From NCBI GenBank assembly GCA_024280335.1, contig JAJRQI010000053.1:43757-107756 (forward strand): a stretch of 64,000 nucleotides of DNA, read 5' to 3'. Below the pieces are notes generated by a model. That model ran no database searches. It saw nothing but the letters and a program-made list of their open reading frames with translations, and was not told where the DNA came from. The translations under genes and the position numbers were made by a program. The number at the start of each line of letters is the position of its first letter. The first letter of the stretch is position 1. Shown here one piece after another: positions 41,653-50,862 of the stretch. This DNA comes from Deltaproteobacteria bacterium (GTDB lineage: Bacteria; Desulfobacterota; Desulfuromonadia; Desulfuromonadales; Geopsychrobacteraceae).

Positions 41653-42029
41653 GCTTGACCCTCCTCAAGTTGTTCCTGCAGGGCAGCGGAAAAGTCTTTG
41701 GCCGGGGTCAGCTTGCTCAGGCACTCGATCCGCTCATTGCTTAAACCGAGCAGCATTTCTTCGCCGCGCACCGAAACCAGGCAGAGAAACTTTTTCCCGC
41801 CCAACGGCTTGGTCTCCAGAACCTTGATGCTTCCGTCGCGGGCTTTCGGCAGCACACCGAATCCTTTACGGCTGGCGGCATACAGCAGCAACAGCAGACC
41901 GATAATCACCGCCAGCGCCGCAACCATCTTCAGTGCCGCATAGAGCAGGTTCGGCTCAGCGGCCGTCTCGGCAGCAACGCTCAACTGCGGAACCAGCAGC
42001 AGAGTCAATGTCAATAGCCGCAGTTTCAT
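41649..42029 (-). CDS. fliO: flagellar export assembly protein FliO
   Basis: A 126-aa protein with a signal-like N-terminus, one membrane segment (about residues 30-50, AALKMVAALAVIIGLLLLLY) and a short cytoplasmic domain with IKVLETKPLGGKKFLCLVSV. FliO helps assemble the FliP ring. It overlaps fliN and fliP by 4 nt each. Confidence 0.92.
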   Translation of the reverse strand: MKLRLLTLTLLLVPQLSVAAETAAEPNLLYAALKMVAALAVIIGLLLLLYAASRKGFGVLPKARDGSIKVLETKPLGGKKFLCLVSVRGEEMLLGLSNERIECLSKLTPAKDFSAALQEQLEEGQA

Positions 42030-42337
42030 CCGAGTTGTTCAATCCGCTCGGAAGGGCTGACCACCTCGGTCAGGCGCAAGCCGAACTTCTCATTGAGCAC
42101 CACCGCTTCGCCGCGGGCGATCAGGCGGCCGTTGACATAAAGGTCGAGCGGTTCGCCCGCCAGTTTATCCAGTTCGATCAAAGATCCTTCCTGCAACTGC
42201 AACAGATCCTGGACCAGAATCTTTGAACGACCGACTTCAACCGAGACCTGCAGCGGGATATCGAGCAACAGATCGATCCCGCGTCCATTGACATTCGGCT
42301 GTTCCGAAAGTTCACTCCCTAGGGTTTCTTCACTCAT
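42026..42337 (-). CDS. fliN: motor switch protein FliN
   Basis: A 103-aa SpoA-domain protein (LLLDIPLQVSVEVGRSKI to LYVNGRLIARGEAVVLNEKFGLRLTEV, key part VNGRLIARGEAVV). FliN forms most of the C-ring base, controls rotation sense and helps export. The short N-terminus is typical where no CheY-phosphatase domain is fused. Confidence 0.97.
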   Translation of the reverse strand: MSEETLGSELSEQPNVNGRGIDLLLDIPLQVSVEVGRSKILVQDLLQLQEGSLIELDKLAGEPLDLYVNGRLIARGEAVVLNEKFGLRLTEVVSPSERIEQLG

Positions 42338-42340
42338 CCG

Positions 42341-43363
42341 CTATCCTCCATTGGGGATTCGCCCCATGATTCGTATGGCTTTTTTCCGACCTTGAACCCC
42401 GGCCATGCCGTAAAACTTTGCCCGCCCCTCAACCTTCACCTGCAGCGGAGCATCGGGATTGCAGTTGAGATCGATGACATCCCCGACCTTGAAATTAAGG
42501 ATATCTCTGACCCGCAACGAGATACTGGCCAGCATCGCCTCAAGCTCCACATCCATATGCCCCAGTTCCGCACAAACGGTCTTCTGCCACTTGCTGTTCT
42601 GTAACGCACTGGCCGGAATCGCTTTTTGTTGTTGCTTTTTCTGCAGCGGATCCAGCGCGGAGTGCGGAAAAACCAGAGAGATGTTCCCCTCCAGACTATC
42701 GATGGTCACCCGAAACTGCGCAGTCACCACCCCCGCTTCCAGGGCGACAAAATTGAGCAGCCGCAGATTACCGACAATATCGACCAGCGAAGAGTTGGTC
42801 TTCTCCATCTGCTGAAAACCCTTGTCCAGTTCCGGACAAGCCGACTCGATAATCTCACTGACCACATTCAGTTCGATGGCGCTCATCGAACGTTCCGGGA
42901 TGATCACCTCGGTAATCGAGGAACCGCCCAAAACAATTTCGACCAGCGAGAAGGAGAGCTGCTCATCGACAATGATTAAAGCGCCGCCATTGAGCGGTTC
43001 GACCTGCAGAATACCGATTGAGCCGCGCCCCGAGAGTTTTTGCAGCAGCTGTTCGAAGCTGGACGATTCCAGTGCGTCAAGCTTGACATTCGCCGAGCGC
43101 TGAAAACGGTTCGAGAGAGAGATGGCAAAGTTACGCGCAAAGCTGTCCAGAATCAGGTCGAAGTTGGCCAGTTTCCAGCCTTCAGGGCCTTCGGCCCCGA
43201 TCAGGCTACACGCCTGAGCACTGGCCGCTGTGACCCCGGCCGGTCGCCGACCGCCTGCTCCCGCAGCACCGCTCGCGGACGGAGCGGGATCGAGATCAAC
43301 TTCGCCGCCGCGAATCGCCGACAGCAGTTCGGCAATTTCATCTTTACTGAGTAGCTTTTCCAC
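42341..43363 (-). CDS. fliM: motor switch protein FliM
   Basis: A 340-aa FliM. It starts MEKLLSKDEIAELLSAI, corresponding to the N-terminal CheY-P binding segment, then has the middle domain (LILDSFARNFAISLSNRFQR) and a C-terminal SpoA domain (LNCNPDAPLQVKVEGRAKFYG). An Ala/Gly-rich insert occurs near residues 28-45. It follows fliL by 11 nt. Confidence 0.97.
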   Translation of the reverse strand: MEKLLSKDEIAELLSAIRGGEVDLDPAPSASGAAGAGGRRPAGVTAASAQACSLIGAEGPEGWKLANFDLILDSFARNFAISLSNRFQRSANVKLDALESSSFEQLLQKLSGRGSIGILQVEPLNGGALIIVDEQLSFSLVEIVLGGSSITEVIIPERSMSAIELNVVSEIIESACPELDKGFQQMEKTNSSLVDIVGNLRLLNFVALEAGVVTAQFRVTIDSLEGNISLVFPHSALDPLQKKQQQKAIPASALQNSKWQKTVCAELGHMDVELEAMLASISLRVRDILNFKVGDVIDLNCNPDAPLQVKVEGRAKFYGMAGVQGRKKAIRIMGRIPNGG

Positions 43364-43374
43364 GTCAGCAGCCC

Positions 43375-43869
43375 CTACTGGACAACGAAATCGGTAAAAT
43401 AGATCCGCTTGACCTTGCCATTGAGCAGAATACTGTTGATCTTGTTGAGCAGTTCGGCCCGCAGCTGAATCTTTCCCTGCAGATCGCGCAATTCACCATA
43501 GGTTTTATTACCGACCAGCAGCAGGATCGCATCCTTGATCTGCGGCATCCGCTGCGCAATCTCCATCGTCGCTTCCGGAGCATCCACCTCAACGGTGATC
43601 GAGGCTTTCAGGTAGCGGCTCTCTTCATCGTCAATAATATTGACAATAAAGGTCTCGATATTGACCATCGGGCCGACCGCCCTGGCCTGTTTCTCCAGTT
43701 CAGCCTGTTCCTGTTCCGGCGTAAGCTTCTCTTTTTCTTCTCCGCCCATGAACAGAAAAACGCCGACGCCGACGCCGATCAGCACCACCAACACTGCAGC
43801 AATAATAATGATCAGCTTCTTTTTTGAGCCGCCCGCTTCAGGTTGTTCCGCTGTGTCTTTCTTGGCCAT
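43375..43869 (-). CDS. fliL: flagellar basal body-associated protein FliL
   Basis: A 164-aa protein: cytoplasmic tail, one membrane segment (about residues 19-40, IIIIAAVLVVLIGVGVGVFL) and a periplasmic domain ending IYFTDFVVQ, as FliL proteins do. FliL rings surround the MotA/MotB stators and affect torque. Confidence 0.94.
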   Translation of the reverse strand: MAKKDTAEQPEAGGSKKKLIIIIAAVLVVLIGVGVGVFLFMGGEEKEKLTPEQEQAELEKQARAVGPMVNIETFIVNIIDDEESRYLKASITVEVDAPEATMEIAQRMPQIKDAILLLVGNKTYGELRDLQGKIQLRAELLNKINSILLNGKVKRIYFTDFVVQ

Positions 43870-43896
43870 GGTTCTCCGTCCTTTTCATCAATTTTT

Positions 43897-44628
43897 TTAG
43901 AATGGCGCCTGGTCGCGGGCGTCGATCAGGTAGGGAAGCTCCTGATCCGGACTGCCCTGACTTTCCAGCACAAACTCAACCCGCCGGTTCAAAGCACGTT
44001 CTTCGTCACTGGCGTTCGGAAACAGCGGCTTCTGTGAGCCGTAACCGGTTGCCGACATGCGGTTCAATGACACCAGTTGATTGCTGGCCAGAAAGCGTAG
44101 CACCGCCACCGCCCGATCGACCGAAAGATCCCAGTTCGCCAGTTCAGCGCCGCGATTATCGGTGTGTCCTTCAACTTTCAGGTTCAACGGCAAGGGACGA
44201 ACCAGCTGGGCAACCTTGCGCAAAATCGGCTCAGCCGCAGGATTTAACTGCCGCTGTCCCGATTCGAACAGCACCGACTCGTCGATCCGCAGCACCACGG
44301 CACCCCGATCCTTCACCAGTTTGATCTTCTTGTTCAGCTTCAGATCGCGTAATTTTGTCTTCAGCCGCCGGTAGACCCGTGAGCTGAAATCATCATCGAC
44401 CGGGGAGAACGAAATCACCGTGGGAGGACTGATTTCGGTCTGGGTGCTGCTGCCCATTACTCCGAAAGCCCCGGACAGGGAATCGGCCGCCTTGCTGAAT
44501 TTAATCTTGTCCATAGAAGCCATCGACAGCAACAGCACGAAAAAGGTCAGCAGCAGCGTAACCAGATCGGAATAGGTCACCATCCATAATGGCGCGCCGG
44601 CTGGCGGTTTTTTCGGTTTTCGTGCCAT
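43897..44628 (-). CDS. motB: stator protein MotB
   Basis: A 243-aa stator unit. The single membrane helix carries the ion-binding Asp (D21 in TYSDLVTLLL). A linker and an OmpA-like peptidoglycan-binding domain follow (EGHTDNRGAELANWDLSVDRA, key part GHTDNRG near residue 155). Proton or sodium use cannot be told from this alone. It follows motA by 9 nt. Confidence 0.96.
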   Translation of the reverse strand: MARKPKKPPAGAPLWMVTYSDLVTLLLTFFVLLLSMASMDKIKFSKAADSLSGAFGVMGSSTQTEISPPTVISFSPVDDDFSSRVYRRLKTKLRDLKLNKKIKLVKDRGAVVLRIDESVLFESGQRQLNPAAEPILRKVAQLVRPLPLNLKVEGHTDNRGAELANWDLSVDRAVAVLRFLASNQLVSLNRMSATGYGSQKPLFPNASDEERALNRRVEFVLESQGSPDQELPYLIDARDQAPF

Positions 44629-44637
44629 CTTCAGCCC

Positions 44638-45405
44638 CTACTTGCCAAAGTTGCTTTCACGCAGATTCGGCGCGACAAAGGCATGCAGCCGCTGCTCCAT
44701 CAAGCGCGGGTTTTCACCCTCCAGGATCGCCGTCATCCCTTCGGCCACCAGGGTTTTGTTCAGCACCTCACTGGCCGAGCGAAGCTTGAGTTTCCCCGAC
44801 ATCGGGGTACAGATAACGTTGGCAATCACCGCGCCATAGAAGGTCGTCAACAGGGCGACCGCCATCGCCGGCCCGATCGAGGAGGGATCATCCATGGTCT
44901 GCAGCATCTGCACCAGCCCGATCAGGGTGCCGATCATCCCCATCGCCGGCGCATAAGCGGCCAGCGAAATAAAGATCTCTGCGCCTTTTTCATGCCGCTC
45001 CATGACGTACTCGATCTCCCGCTCGAGCATATCTTTCAGCGATTCCGGCTCCTGGCCGTCAACCGCCATCTGCAGCCCTTTAAGGAAAAATTCATCGTCG
45101 ATCTCGTTCATGACCGACTGCAGCGAGAGGATCCCTTCCTTGCGCGCTTTGCCGGCATAAGTAATCAGCTTCTTGATCGTGTCGGAGGGGACCATCGCTT
45201 TATGGAAGAAGGCATTGCGCGCGACGCCGAAGGCCCCCATCACCTCACCGAAGGGATAGTGAACAAACGCCACACCGATCGTCCCGCCGATCACAATGAT
45301 GATCGATGGAATATTGATAAAGATCAGGATTGAGCCACCCTGCATGATGGCGCTGACCATCAGCCCGAAAGCTGCGAGTATGCCAACGATTGTGGATAGG
45401 TCCAT
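44638..45405 (-). CDS. motA: stator protein MotA
   Basis: A 255-aa protein with four membrane segments (about 4-24, 28-48, 148-168, 182-202) and the MotA/PomA signature APAMGMIGTLIGLVQML. Length is nearer PomA (about 255) than the longer enteric MotA. It is the first gene behind a strong sigma-54 promoter, with an RBS GAGGGTGAC just upstream. Confidence 0.96.
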   Translation of the reverse strand: MDLSTIVGILAAFGLMVSAIMQGGSILIFINIPSIIIVIGGTIGVAFVHYPFGEVMGAFGVARNAFFHKAMVPSDTIKKLITYAGKARKEGILSLQSVMNEIDDEFFLKGLQMAVDGQEPESLKDMLEREIEYVMERHEKGAEIFISLAAYAPAMGMIGTLIGLVQMLQTMDDPSSIGPAMAVALLTTFYGAVIANVICTPMSGKLKLRSASEVLNKTLVAEGMTAILEGENPRLMEQRLHAFVAPNLRESNFGK

Positions 45406-45468
45406 CTGTCACCCTCATATCTGTTCGTGCGGAGCTCACGGAATAAACGTAACGACAACTAACGGATC

Positions 45469-45484
45469 AGCAAGATACACGCCA
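45469..45484 (-). promoter_or_regulatory. sigma-54 promoter of the motA operon
   Basis: Minus strand: TGGCGTG-TATC-TTGCT (45484-45469), matching the RpoN consensus TGGCACG-N4-TTGCW at all key bases, with exactly 10 nt between GG and GC. It lies 63 nt before the motA ATG. An AT-rich region upstream (to 45560) could hold activator sites. Confidence 0.9.
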
Positions 45485-45567
45485 TTTGCCTACAAACTAC
45501 TAATATTATTTTTTACTTTTAAATTTCAGCAACTTAAGATCAGAATAAAGCTTAGGTTCTCGATTCC

Positions 45568-45601
45568 AAAAAAAATGCCGCCCCGAAACAGGGGGCGGCA
45601 T
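45568..45601 (-). terminator. terminator after flgE
   Basis: Minus strand: a perfect 10-bp GC-rich stem, ATGCCGCCCC with GGGGCGGCAT, 7-nt loop, followed by a run of T, about 33 nt after the flgE stop. It closes the flgB-flgE operon before the motA promoter. Confidence 0.95.
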
Positions 45602-45634
45602 TCATAGTTACGTCATGATTTTGACCGTTTAAAC

Positions 45635-46939
45635 TTACCTCTTCATATTAATGACTTCGGCAAGCATCTCGTCGGTGGTGGTGATGGTCTTTGAGTTGGC
45701 CGAGAAACCGCGCTGAGTGGTGATCATCTTGACGAATTCCTGGGCCAGGTCGACGTTCGACAGCTCCAGAGCGTTGGTGAAAATATTGCCGACCCCGGAA
45801 CCGACCGTGCCGACGGTCGGAGGTCCGGAATTATCACTCTCATCCCAGACATTGTTGCCCGACTTGGTCAAACCACCGGAGTTGGTGAACTTGGCCAGGG
45901 CCAGCTGCATGATTTTACGCGGGGTGCCGTTGGAGAAATTGCCGATGATATTACCCGTTTCATCGACGTTCAGCTTGACCAGGGTACCGGTGCCGAAGCC
46001 ATCCTGCTCCTGGGAAACCACCACTGAGGGGCTGGCATACTGGGTGGTCTGCATATCCATGGTGAGCACTTGAGTCTGCACCGAGCCGTTGGCCCAGTCA
46101 AGGGTTCCCGGGGTGGTGGTAAAGGTGCCGGGTGCCGACAGCGGGATCCCGTTACCCGAGGCGGCCAGATCCAGATTGCCGCTGGCATCAAAACCCAGAA
46201 TCCCTTCGCCGACCAGCTCCAGGGTTCCGGCCGTCCCGCCCAGAACTTCGCCGCCATCGATCACGCTGTTGTATTCCCAGGCGTTATTCGCGGTCTTGGT
46301 GAAATAAGTGGTCATCAGGTGGGTACTGCCAAGGCTGTCAAAAACCCGGATTGAGGTCGCATAGTGTGAGCTTCCAGACGGATCGGTAATATCGAAACCG
46401 GTCGGAATCGCCAGCGAGTCGGAGTCGATATTGGTGGTCAGAGTCAGGTTGGCGGTCGGCCCGGCGGCGGTAAACGACTGGGTATTGGCCCAGATCGGGG
46501 TCAGATCGCCGAAGGTTTTACCGCTGGCATCCAACTGAAAGCCCATCACATTGAACCCTTCCGGGGTGACCAGATAACCGTTTTCGTCAAAACGGAAGGC
46601 CCCGGCGCGGGTATAGCTGTTGACCGAATTGCCGCCAGCCGGGTCGCTGACGATAAACATCCCGGATCCTTCAATCGCCAGGTCGGTATTGCTTTCGGTA
46701 TTTTCGAAGGTCCCCTGGCTGAAGATATTGTCGACCGTCGACAGACCGACACCGCGGCCGACCTGGGAGGTGCCGCCGGAGCCGGAGATCTGACTGGAGA
46801 GCAGGTCACCGAAAATGGTGCGGCTGGATTTAAAGCCAATGGTGTTGGCGTTGGCAATATTGTTGCCGATAACGCTCATGGCGTTACCGTTGGCGTTCAG
46901 GCCGGAAACACCACTGTACAGAGAACTGGATACACCCAT
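45635..46939 (-). CDS. flgE: flagellar hook protein FlgE
   Basis: A 434-aa hook protein: SLYSGVSGLNANGNAMSVIGNNIANANTIGFKSSR at the N-terminus (key part GNNIANANTIGFKSSR) and FVKMITTQRGFSANSKTITTTDEMLAEVINMKR at the end (key part QRGFSANSKTI). The size is average. It is the last gene of the first operon. Confidence 0.97.
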   Translation of the reverse strand: MGVSSSLYSGVSGLNANGNAMSVIGNNIANANTIGFKSSRTIFGDLLSSQISGSGGTSQVGRGVGLSTVDNIFSQGTFENTESNTDLAIEGSGMFIVSDPAGGNSVNSYTRAGAFRFDENGYLVTPEGFNVMGFQLDASGKTFGDLTPIWANTQSFTAAGPTANLTLTTNIDSDSLAIPTGFDITDPSGSSHYATSIRVFDSLGSTHLMTTYFTKTANNAWEYNSVIDGGEVLGGTAGTLELVGEGILGFDASGNLDLAASGNGIPLSAPGTFTTTPGTLDWANGSVQTQVLTMDMQTTQYASPSVVVSQEQDGFGTGTLVKLNVDETGNIIGNFSNGTPRKIMQLALAKFTNSGGLTKSGNNVWDESDNSGPPTVGTVGSGVGNIFTNALELSNVDLAQEFVKMITTQRGFSANSKTITTTDEMLAEVINMKR

Positions 46940-47014
46940 CTTGTCGCTCCTTTAGGTGTGAGCTGCGTCAATCGGTCGGCGGCTCGCGAACCTCCTCGAA
47001 GAGGACCGGTTCGG

Positions 47015-47398
47015 TTAGGCAATAACGGCGCTGTCGATCTGGGTAAAGACGTTGTTCTGCAACTGTTCTTTACCGACAACGGTGACCACAGTATCATTTT
47101 TGACACTCACCACCAGGGCGGTGTCATCGATCATCACCAGGGATTCTTTGCCCCCTTTGGCTTCTACCTGCGAAACAGCTTTTTCCAGCCGCTCCATCTG
47201 CCCGGCGCTGAATTGAATGCCCCGGCTATTCATCCTATCGACCGCATGTTTAGAGAACTTTACCCCCGTTTGATCGATTTTTTTCTGCAGCAGCTGATCA
47301 AAGTTGCCAGCTGCCGAAGTCTGCTGCCGGCTGCGGCTTACCGGACGGGTCCGGGCCGGGCTGATCGGTTGCGGGATAATGGTGATCCGGTCGCTCAT
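47015..47398 (-). CDS. small flagellar operon protein (TIGR02530-like)
   Basis: A 127-aa protein with FSKHAVDRMNSRGIQFSAGQMERLEKAVSQVEAKGGKESLVMIDDTALVVSVKN (key part KHAVDRMNSRGI near residue 49). This is the pattern of the conserved flagellar operon protein found between flgD and flgE in many bacteria. Its function is unknown. It overlaps the flgD stop by 4 nt, and a 75-nt gap separates it from flgE. Confidence 0.85.
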   Translation of the reverse strand: MSDRITIIPQPISPARTRPVSRSRQQTSAAGNFDQLLQKKIDQTGVKFSKHAVDRMNSRGIQFSAGQMERLEKAVSQVEAKGGKESLVMIDDTALVVSVKNDTVVTVVGKEQLQNNVFTQIDSAVIA

Positions 47399-48060
47399 AA
47401 CGAGGCTCCGACCCGTTCCACTTTGCTCATCGAGAAGGTTCCGGCAGTGGTTTCCAACTGCGAACCGCCGCCGGTCATATCGACCGCCTCAACCCGTCCC
47501 TTGATCAGGCTCTCGGCCAAGAGCGGTTTCTCGTCCGGATCAAGCGCCTGAACCAGCAGAGAATAGTTGCCCGGCGCCAGCGGCATGCCGTAATCACTGT
47601 TGCCGTCCCAGCTGATAAAATGCTGCCCGGCAGCGGTCGGTGCAGCGCTGATGGTCGCCACGGTTGCGCCGGTCTGGTTCTGTACGTAAAGTTTGACATC
47701 ATCGGCCGGCAGTTCGAGGCGATAGCCCAATTCCATCGGCTCACCGTTAAACCGGAACGCTTCACTCTGCGCGATGACCTCCTGCCCCATCAGACCCAGG
47801 GCCGACATCCGCTGCATCTCATCACTCATCCGATTGAGACCCTCGAGGCTCTTCGTCATATTGGTCAACTGTTCAAGTTGACTGAACTGCGCCAGTTGGG
47901 CGGTAAATTCGGTCGGATCGGACGGATTCATCGGGTCCTGATTCTGCAGTTGGGCGACCAGCAGCAGGAGAAAATCATCTTTCCCCATTGCTGATTCCTT
48001 GGTGTCGCTAGTGAACAGCGAACTGGTATCGCTGGTGTTAATTCCACTGATTGCTGACAT
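47395..48060 (-). CDS. flgD: hook-cap protein FlgD
   Basis: A 221-aa FlgD. The N-terminal signature is MGKDDFLLLLVAQLQNQDPMNPSDPTEFTAQLAQFS (key part LQNQDPMNPSDPTEF). A C-terminal FlgD-Ig/tudor-like region follows (WDGNSDYGMPLAPGNYSLLV). It caps the growing hook. It follows fliK. Confidence 0.96.
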   Translation of the reverse strand: MSAISGINTSDTSSLFTSDTKESAMGKDDFLLLLVAQLQNQDPMNPSDPTEFTAQLAQFSQLEQLTNMTKSLEGLNRMSDEMQRMSALGLMGQEVIAQSEAFRFNGEPMELGYRLELPADDVKLYVQNQTGATVATISAAPTAAGQHFISWDGNSDYGMPLAPGNYSLLVQALDPDEKPLLAESLIKGRVEAVDMTGGGSQLETTAGTFSMSKVERVGASL

Positions 48061-48085
48061 CCGCTACGTTCTCCTTTCCGGTATT

Positions 48086-49735
48086 TTACACATGAAGGCT
48101 AATCCCTCCGCCACCATTCTGCAGCAGGTGGGCGAGAGGAACGATCTGCTCTTCGCCCGGCGGCGGCTGCCAGACCGGTTGTTGCCGGGAGTCATCCTGC
48201 TTCTGCTGCCGGGCCTGCTGTTCGAATTGGCCCGGTTGCTCCTTGCGCTGGTCGACATCGACCTGAAACTGGTCGATTTTCAACCCCTGCTCCGCCAGCG
48301 CATTGCGCAGTTGCGGCAGATTACGTTCAAGGACTTCCTGAACCTGCTGGGTTTGCGCCAGCAAACTGGCCCGGACCTTGTCGCCTTCAACGATCAGTTC
48401 AAGCTTCAAAGAACCCAATTCAGCCGGTTGCAGGCGCAGCACCATTTTGCCCGATTCGCCATTAAAGCTGCCGCTCATGCGGGTGACCACCTGGTCAAAA
48501 ATCTGACTTTCGGCAACCTGCTGACCGCTTGGCAACTGTACCGTCGTGGCAACGATCGGTAGCGTCCGCCCGGTCACCGCCTGCGGAGTCTGCGGTTGGC
48601 CGTTGCCCGACAGTTGATGAATCAGGTTCTCTAGCGCCGGCTTCGGGCCGGCAGCAAGTTGCTCGGCGACTTTAGCCGTGGCTGGTTCCGTTTCAACCTC
48701 TGCGGTAAGCTGAACGGCTTCACCGGTTTGTGCCTGAGTCTGTGCCGCCGGCGATGCTACGTTGTTCGCCTGAAACCGCTGACGTAAAGAATCAGCGTTG
48801 GAGCGATTTTCATTGCGCGGCGCAAGCAGCTGGGCAAAGCGGGGATCAATCCTGATTTCACCCTCCTCCGGCAGCAGTTGCGACTCCGTCACCTCATCCT
48901 CTGTGGCGACAGCCTCTTGCGCCGTTGCCGGATTCTGCCCCGCGACCGCATCGATCGCTTTCTGCAGCAGCTGTCTTGCCTGTGGCAGATTTTCCACCAG
49001 CCGTGGTGCGCTGATCTGCGGATCACTCTGCACCAGTGCTGCGCCGGTCAATTCAGTATTGACCTGAAGTTCAGCATCCTCCTGCAGAGCCGCTGCACTG
49101 CTCAGCTCGGGATTGACCGGCAGGCCCGCTTCACTGCTCAACTGTTCATCCAGCTGCTGTACCAATTGTACCAGCTGTTCTTCCCCACCGTCAGCGGCGG
49201 AGATGTCTTGCAACTGTTCAACCAGTGCCGACAGATCAAGTCCGGCCAGAGACTGCTCGCCCGGCAGCTCACTGTCATCGAGCTGCTGAACCAGTTGCGT
49301 CAGCTGCGCTTCGATGCTGCCGAACTCCTCTATCGAGGCGGCGGCTTCTCCACCGGCGATCGTTTCCAGCAGATTGACAAGCTGCTGCTCAATTTTCAGC
49401 TCGATCTCTGCGTCAACCGGCATTTTTTCTGCTGCGTCCAACTGTTCAACCGGCTCTTTTCGGGCGGTTCTCTGCTCTTGCCGAACCGGCGCCCGCTCAG
49501 CGACCGACCTTCCTTGATCCGCATGGTCAGGCTTTTCAACCCGCCCTGCCTGTTTCGGCCTTTCAGCTTGTTTTGACTGTTCAGCTTGCTTCGGCTGCTC
49601 GGCACGCGGCTCCTGCTTTTGCTTGAGCACCTTGCCGAAGGGTTCACGCTTCGGCTCGGCCGGTTTTGCCGGAGCCGGTGCATCGTAGACCCTGGCAGTT
49701 GTTTCGATCATGGGTAATGGCTGCATCTGTTCCAC
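48086..49735 (-). CDS. fliK: hook-length control protein FliK
   Basis: A 549-aa protein. The N-terminal two thirds are Glu/Gln/Leu-rich and low-complexity, as expected for the molecular ruler. The C-terminal domain (about 425-510) has GKMVLRLQPAELGSLKLELIVEGDKVRASLLAQ (key part LRLQPAELGSLKLEL), the FliK switch domain. It is the canonical copy by operon position next to flgD. A large palindromic element lies just upstream. Confidence 0.92.
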   Translation of the reverse strand: MEQMQPLPMIETTARVYDAPAPAKPAEPKREPFGKVLKQKQEPRAEQPKQAEQSKQAERPKQAGRVEKPDHADQGRSVAERAPVRQEQRTARKEPVEQLDAAEKMPVDAEIELKIEQQLVNLLETIAGGEAAASIEEFGSIEAQLTQLVQQLDDSELPGEQSLAGLDLSALVEQLQDISAADGGEEQLVQLVQQLDEQLSSEAGLPVNPELSSAAALQEDAELQVNTELTGAALVQSDPQISAPRLVENLPQARQLLQKAIDAVAGQNPATAQEAVATEDEVTESQLLPEEGEIRIDPRFAQLLAPRNENRSNADSLRQRFQANNVASPAAQTQAQTGEAVQLTAEVETEPATAKVAEQLAAGPKPALENLIHQLSGNGQPQTPQAVTGRTLPIVATTVQLPSGQQVAESQIFDQVVTRMSGSFNGESGKMVLRLQPAELGSLKLELIVEGDKVRASLLAQTQQVQEVLERNLPQLRNALAEQGLKIDQFQVDVDQRKEQPGQFEQQARQQKQDDSRQQPVWQPPPGEEQIVPLAHLLQNGGGGISLHV

Positions 49736-49771
49736 CTCCTCTCGCTAGATTTTTTATAACTATTCAGCCGG

Positions 49772-49875
49772 ATGGCCTCGCGCTGCCCATTTCAAGGGTG
49801 TCTGGCGCCAGGATGGCGTCAGCAAGCCCCAGGGATGGGTTCATGCGTCCCTTGGAATGGGCAGCGCGAGGCCAT
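49772..49875. repeat. palindromic element between the MotE-like gene and fliK
   Basis: A 104-bp element with 27-bp terminal inverted arms (49772-49798 and 49849-49875) that differ at one position. The arms begin ATGGCCTCGCGCTGCCCAT. The 50-bp centre holds two CAGG(G)ATGG motifs, each flanked by short complementary bases. It lies within an operon, 37 nt before fliK. It looks like a REP/MITE-type insertion and could form a long hairpin in the mRNA. Confidence 0.88.
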
Positions 49876-49915
49876 TTTCCGAGGGACAAGTTACCAATTT
49901 AAAAACTCTGCGAAA

Positions 49916-50422
49916 TCAGTATCCCGATTTATCCCTCACCTGGATTTTGCTGAAAGCTTTGCTCAGTTCCGTTGCAGTTTTCAGGTCCAGGTTGTCTAGA
50001 ATCCGACCGGCGACTTTCTGCTTGATCCCGAGCAGCAACGCGATCGCCTGCTGCGTGTCGAGTTTGCTGATCAATACCGCCGCCTTCTCCGGTTCCATTT
50101 TTCCGTAAATAGCGCTTAACTGCTTGAGCCGCCGGCCCTCTTCCTGATCCTTGCGATTGATCAGGACAAGAAGGTCCTGCCTGAGTTCCTGCATCGCCGC
50201 GAGTTTCTTATCGACTTCTGCTTCCAGGGTCTTTAGTTCCATTTCACGGCGATCGATTTCGGCTTGCCGATCGATCAGTTTGTCGTACTCTTCATCAATC
50301 GAAACCAGAATCCGCCGCTCTTCAACCGAAGAGATCTGCTCATCCGGCAGCAACTGGGCCGAAGAAGAAACCGGCAACCAGCAGGCCAGAGCAAGGGTGA
50401 TAAGAACGATTCGGCCGCTCAT
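49916..50422 (-). CDS. MotE-like periplasmic protein
   Basis: A 168-aa protein with a signal peptide (residues 1-22), a long coiled coil (about 30-95) and a C-terminal domain like the MgtE N-domain/MotE family (AIYGKMEPEKAAVLISKL, then ILDNLDLKTATELSKAF). Family members lie between fliJ and fliK in many deltaproteobacteria and are thought to work in the periplasm near the stator or rod. The exact role here is not known. Confidence 0.85.
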   Translation of the reverse strand: MSGRIVLITLALACWLPVSSSAQLLPDEQISSVEERRILVSIDEEYDKLIDRQAEIDRREMELKTLEAEVDKKLAAMQELRQDLLVLINRKDQEEGRRLKQLSAIYGKMEPEKAAVLISKLDTQQAIALLLGIKQKVAGRILDNLDLKTATELSKAFSKIQVRDKSGY

Positions 50423-50862
50423 GAGATATTCCCTTTATTTCGCAAACTGATTTCATCCAGCATTTCACGCTCTTTACGCGATAATTCCTGTTGATATTCC
50501 GCTTGCTGTTTATCTTTGAGCTTTTCCATCACTTGCTTATCGCGGGCCGCACTCATCAGTGCCTGACGCTCAGCGAGGATCTGTCGCTCCAGCGGCGCAA
50601 GCTGCTCCTGCAGCTGAATAATCTGCCGGCGCCGATGCAGAATCTGCGATTCAAACAGGTCGATTTCGGCCACCGACAACCCTTGCTGCTGTTTTTCCTT
50701 GAGCTGCAAATCGAGCTGCTGAAAGCTGTTTTGCTGCTGCTGCACCTGCTCCTCAAGCTGCGACTTGCGTTGCAAACTGCTGCTCAGCTGCTGCTGCGCC
50801 TGATCGGCGAGGGTCTGACGGTAGTTCAGCACCGACTGTAGTTTGAATTTTTTAGCCATCAC
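50419..50862 (-). CDS. fliJ: export chaperone escort FliJ
   Basis: A 147-aa, Gln/Leu/Glu-rich antiparallel coiled-coil protein starting MAKKFKLQSVLNYRQTLADQAQQQL (key part FKLQSVLNYRQ, a FliJ hallmark). FliJ links the FliI ATPase to FlhA, like the gamma subunit of F1. It overlaps fliI and the MotE-like gene by 4 nt. Confidence 0.94.
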   Translation of the reverse strand: MMAKKFKLQSVLNYRQTLADQAQQQLSSSLQRKSQLEEQVQQQQNSFQQLDLQLKEKQQQGLSVAEIDLFESQILHRRRQIIQLQEQLAPLERQILAERQALMSAARDKQVMEKLKDKQQAEYQQELSRKEREMLDEISLRNKGNIS

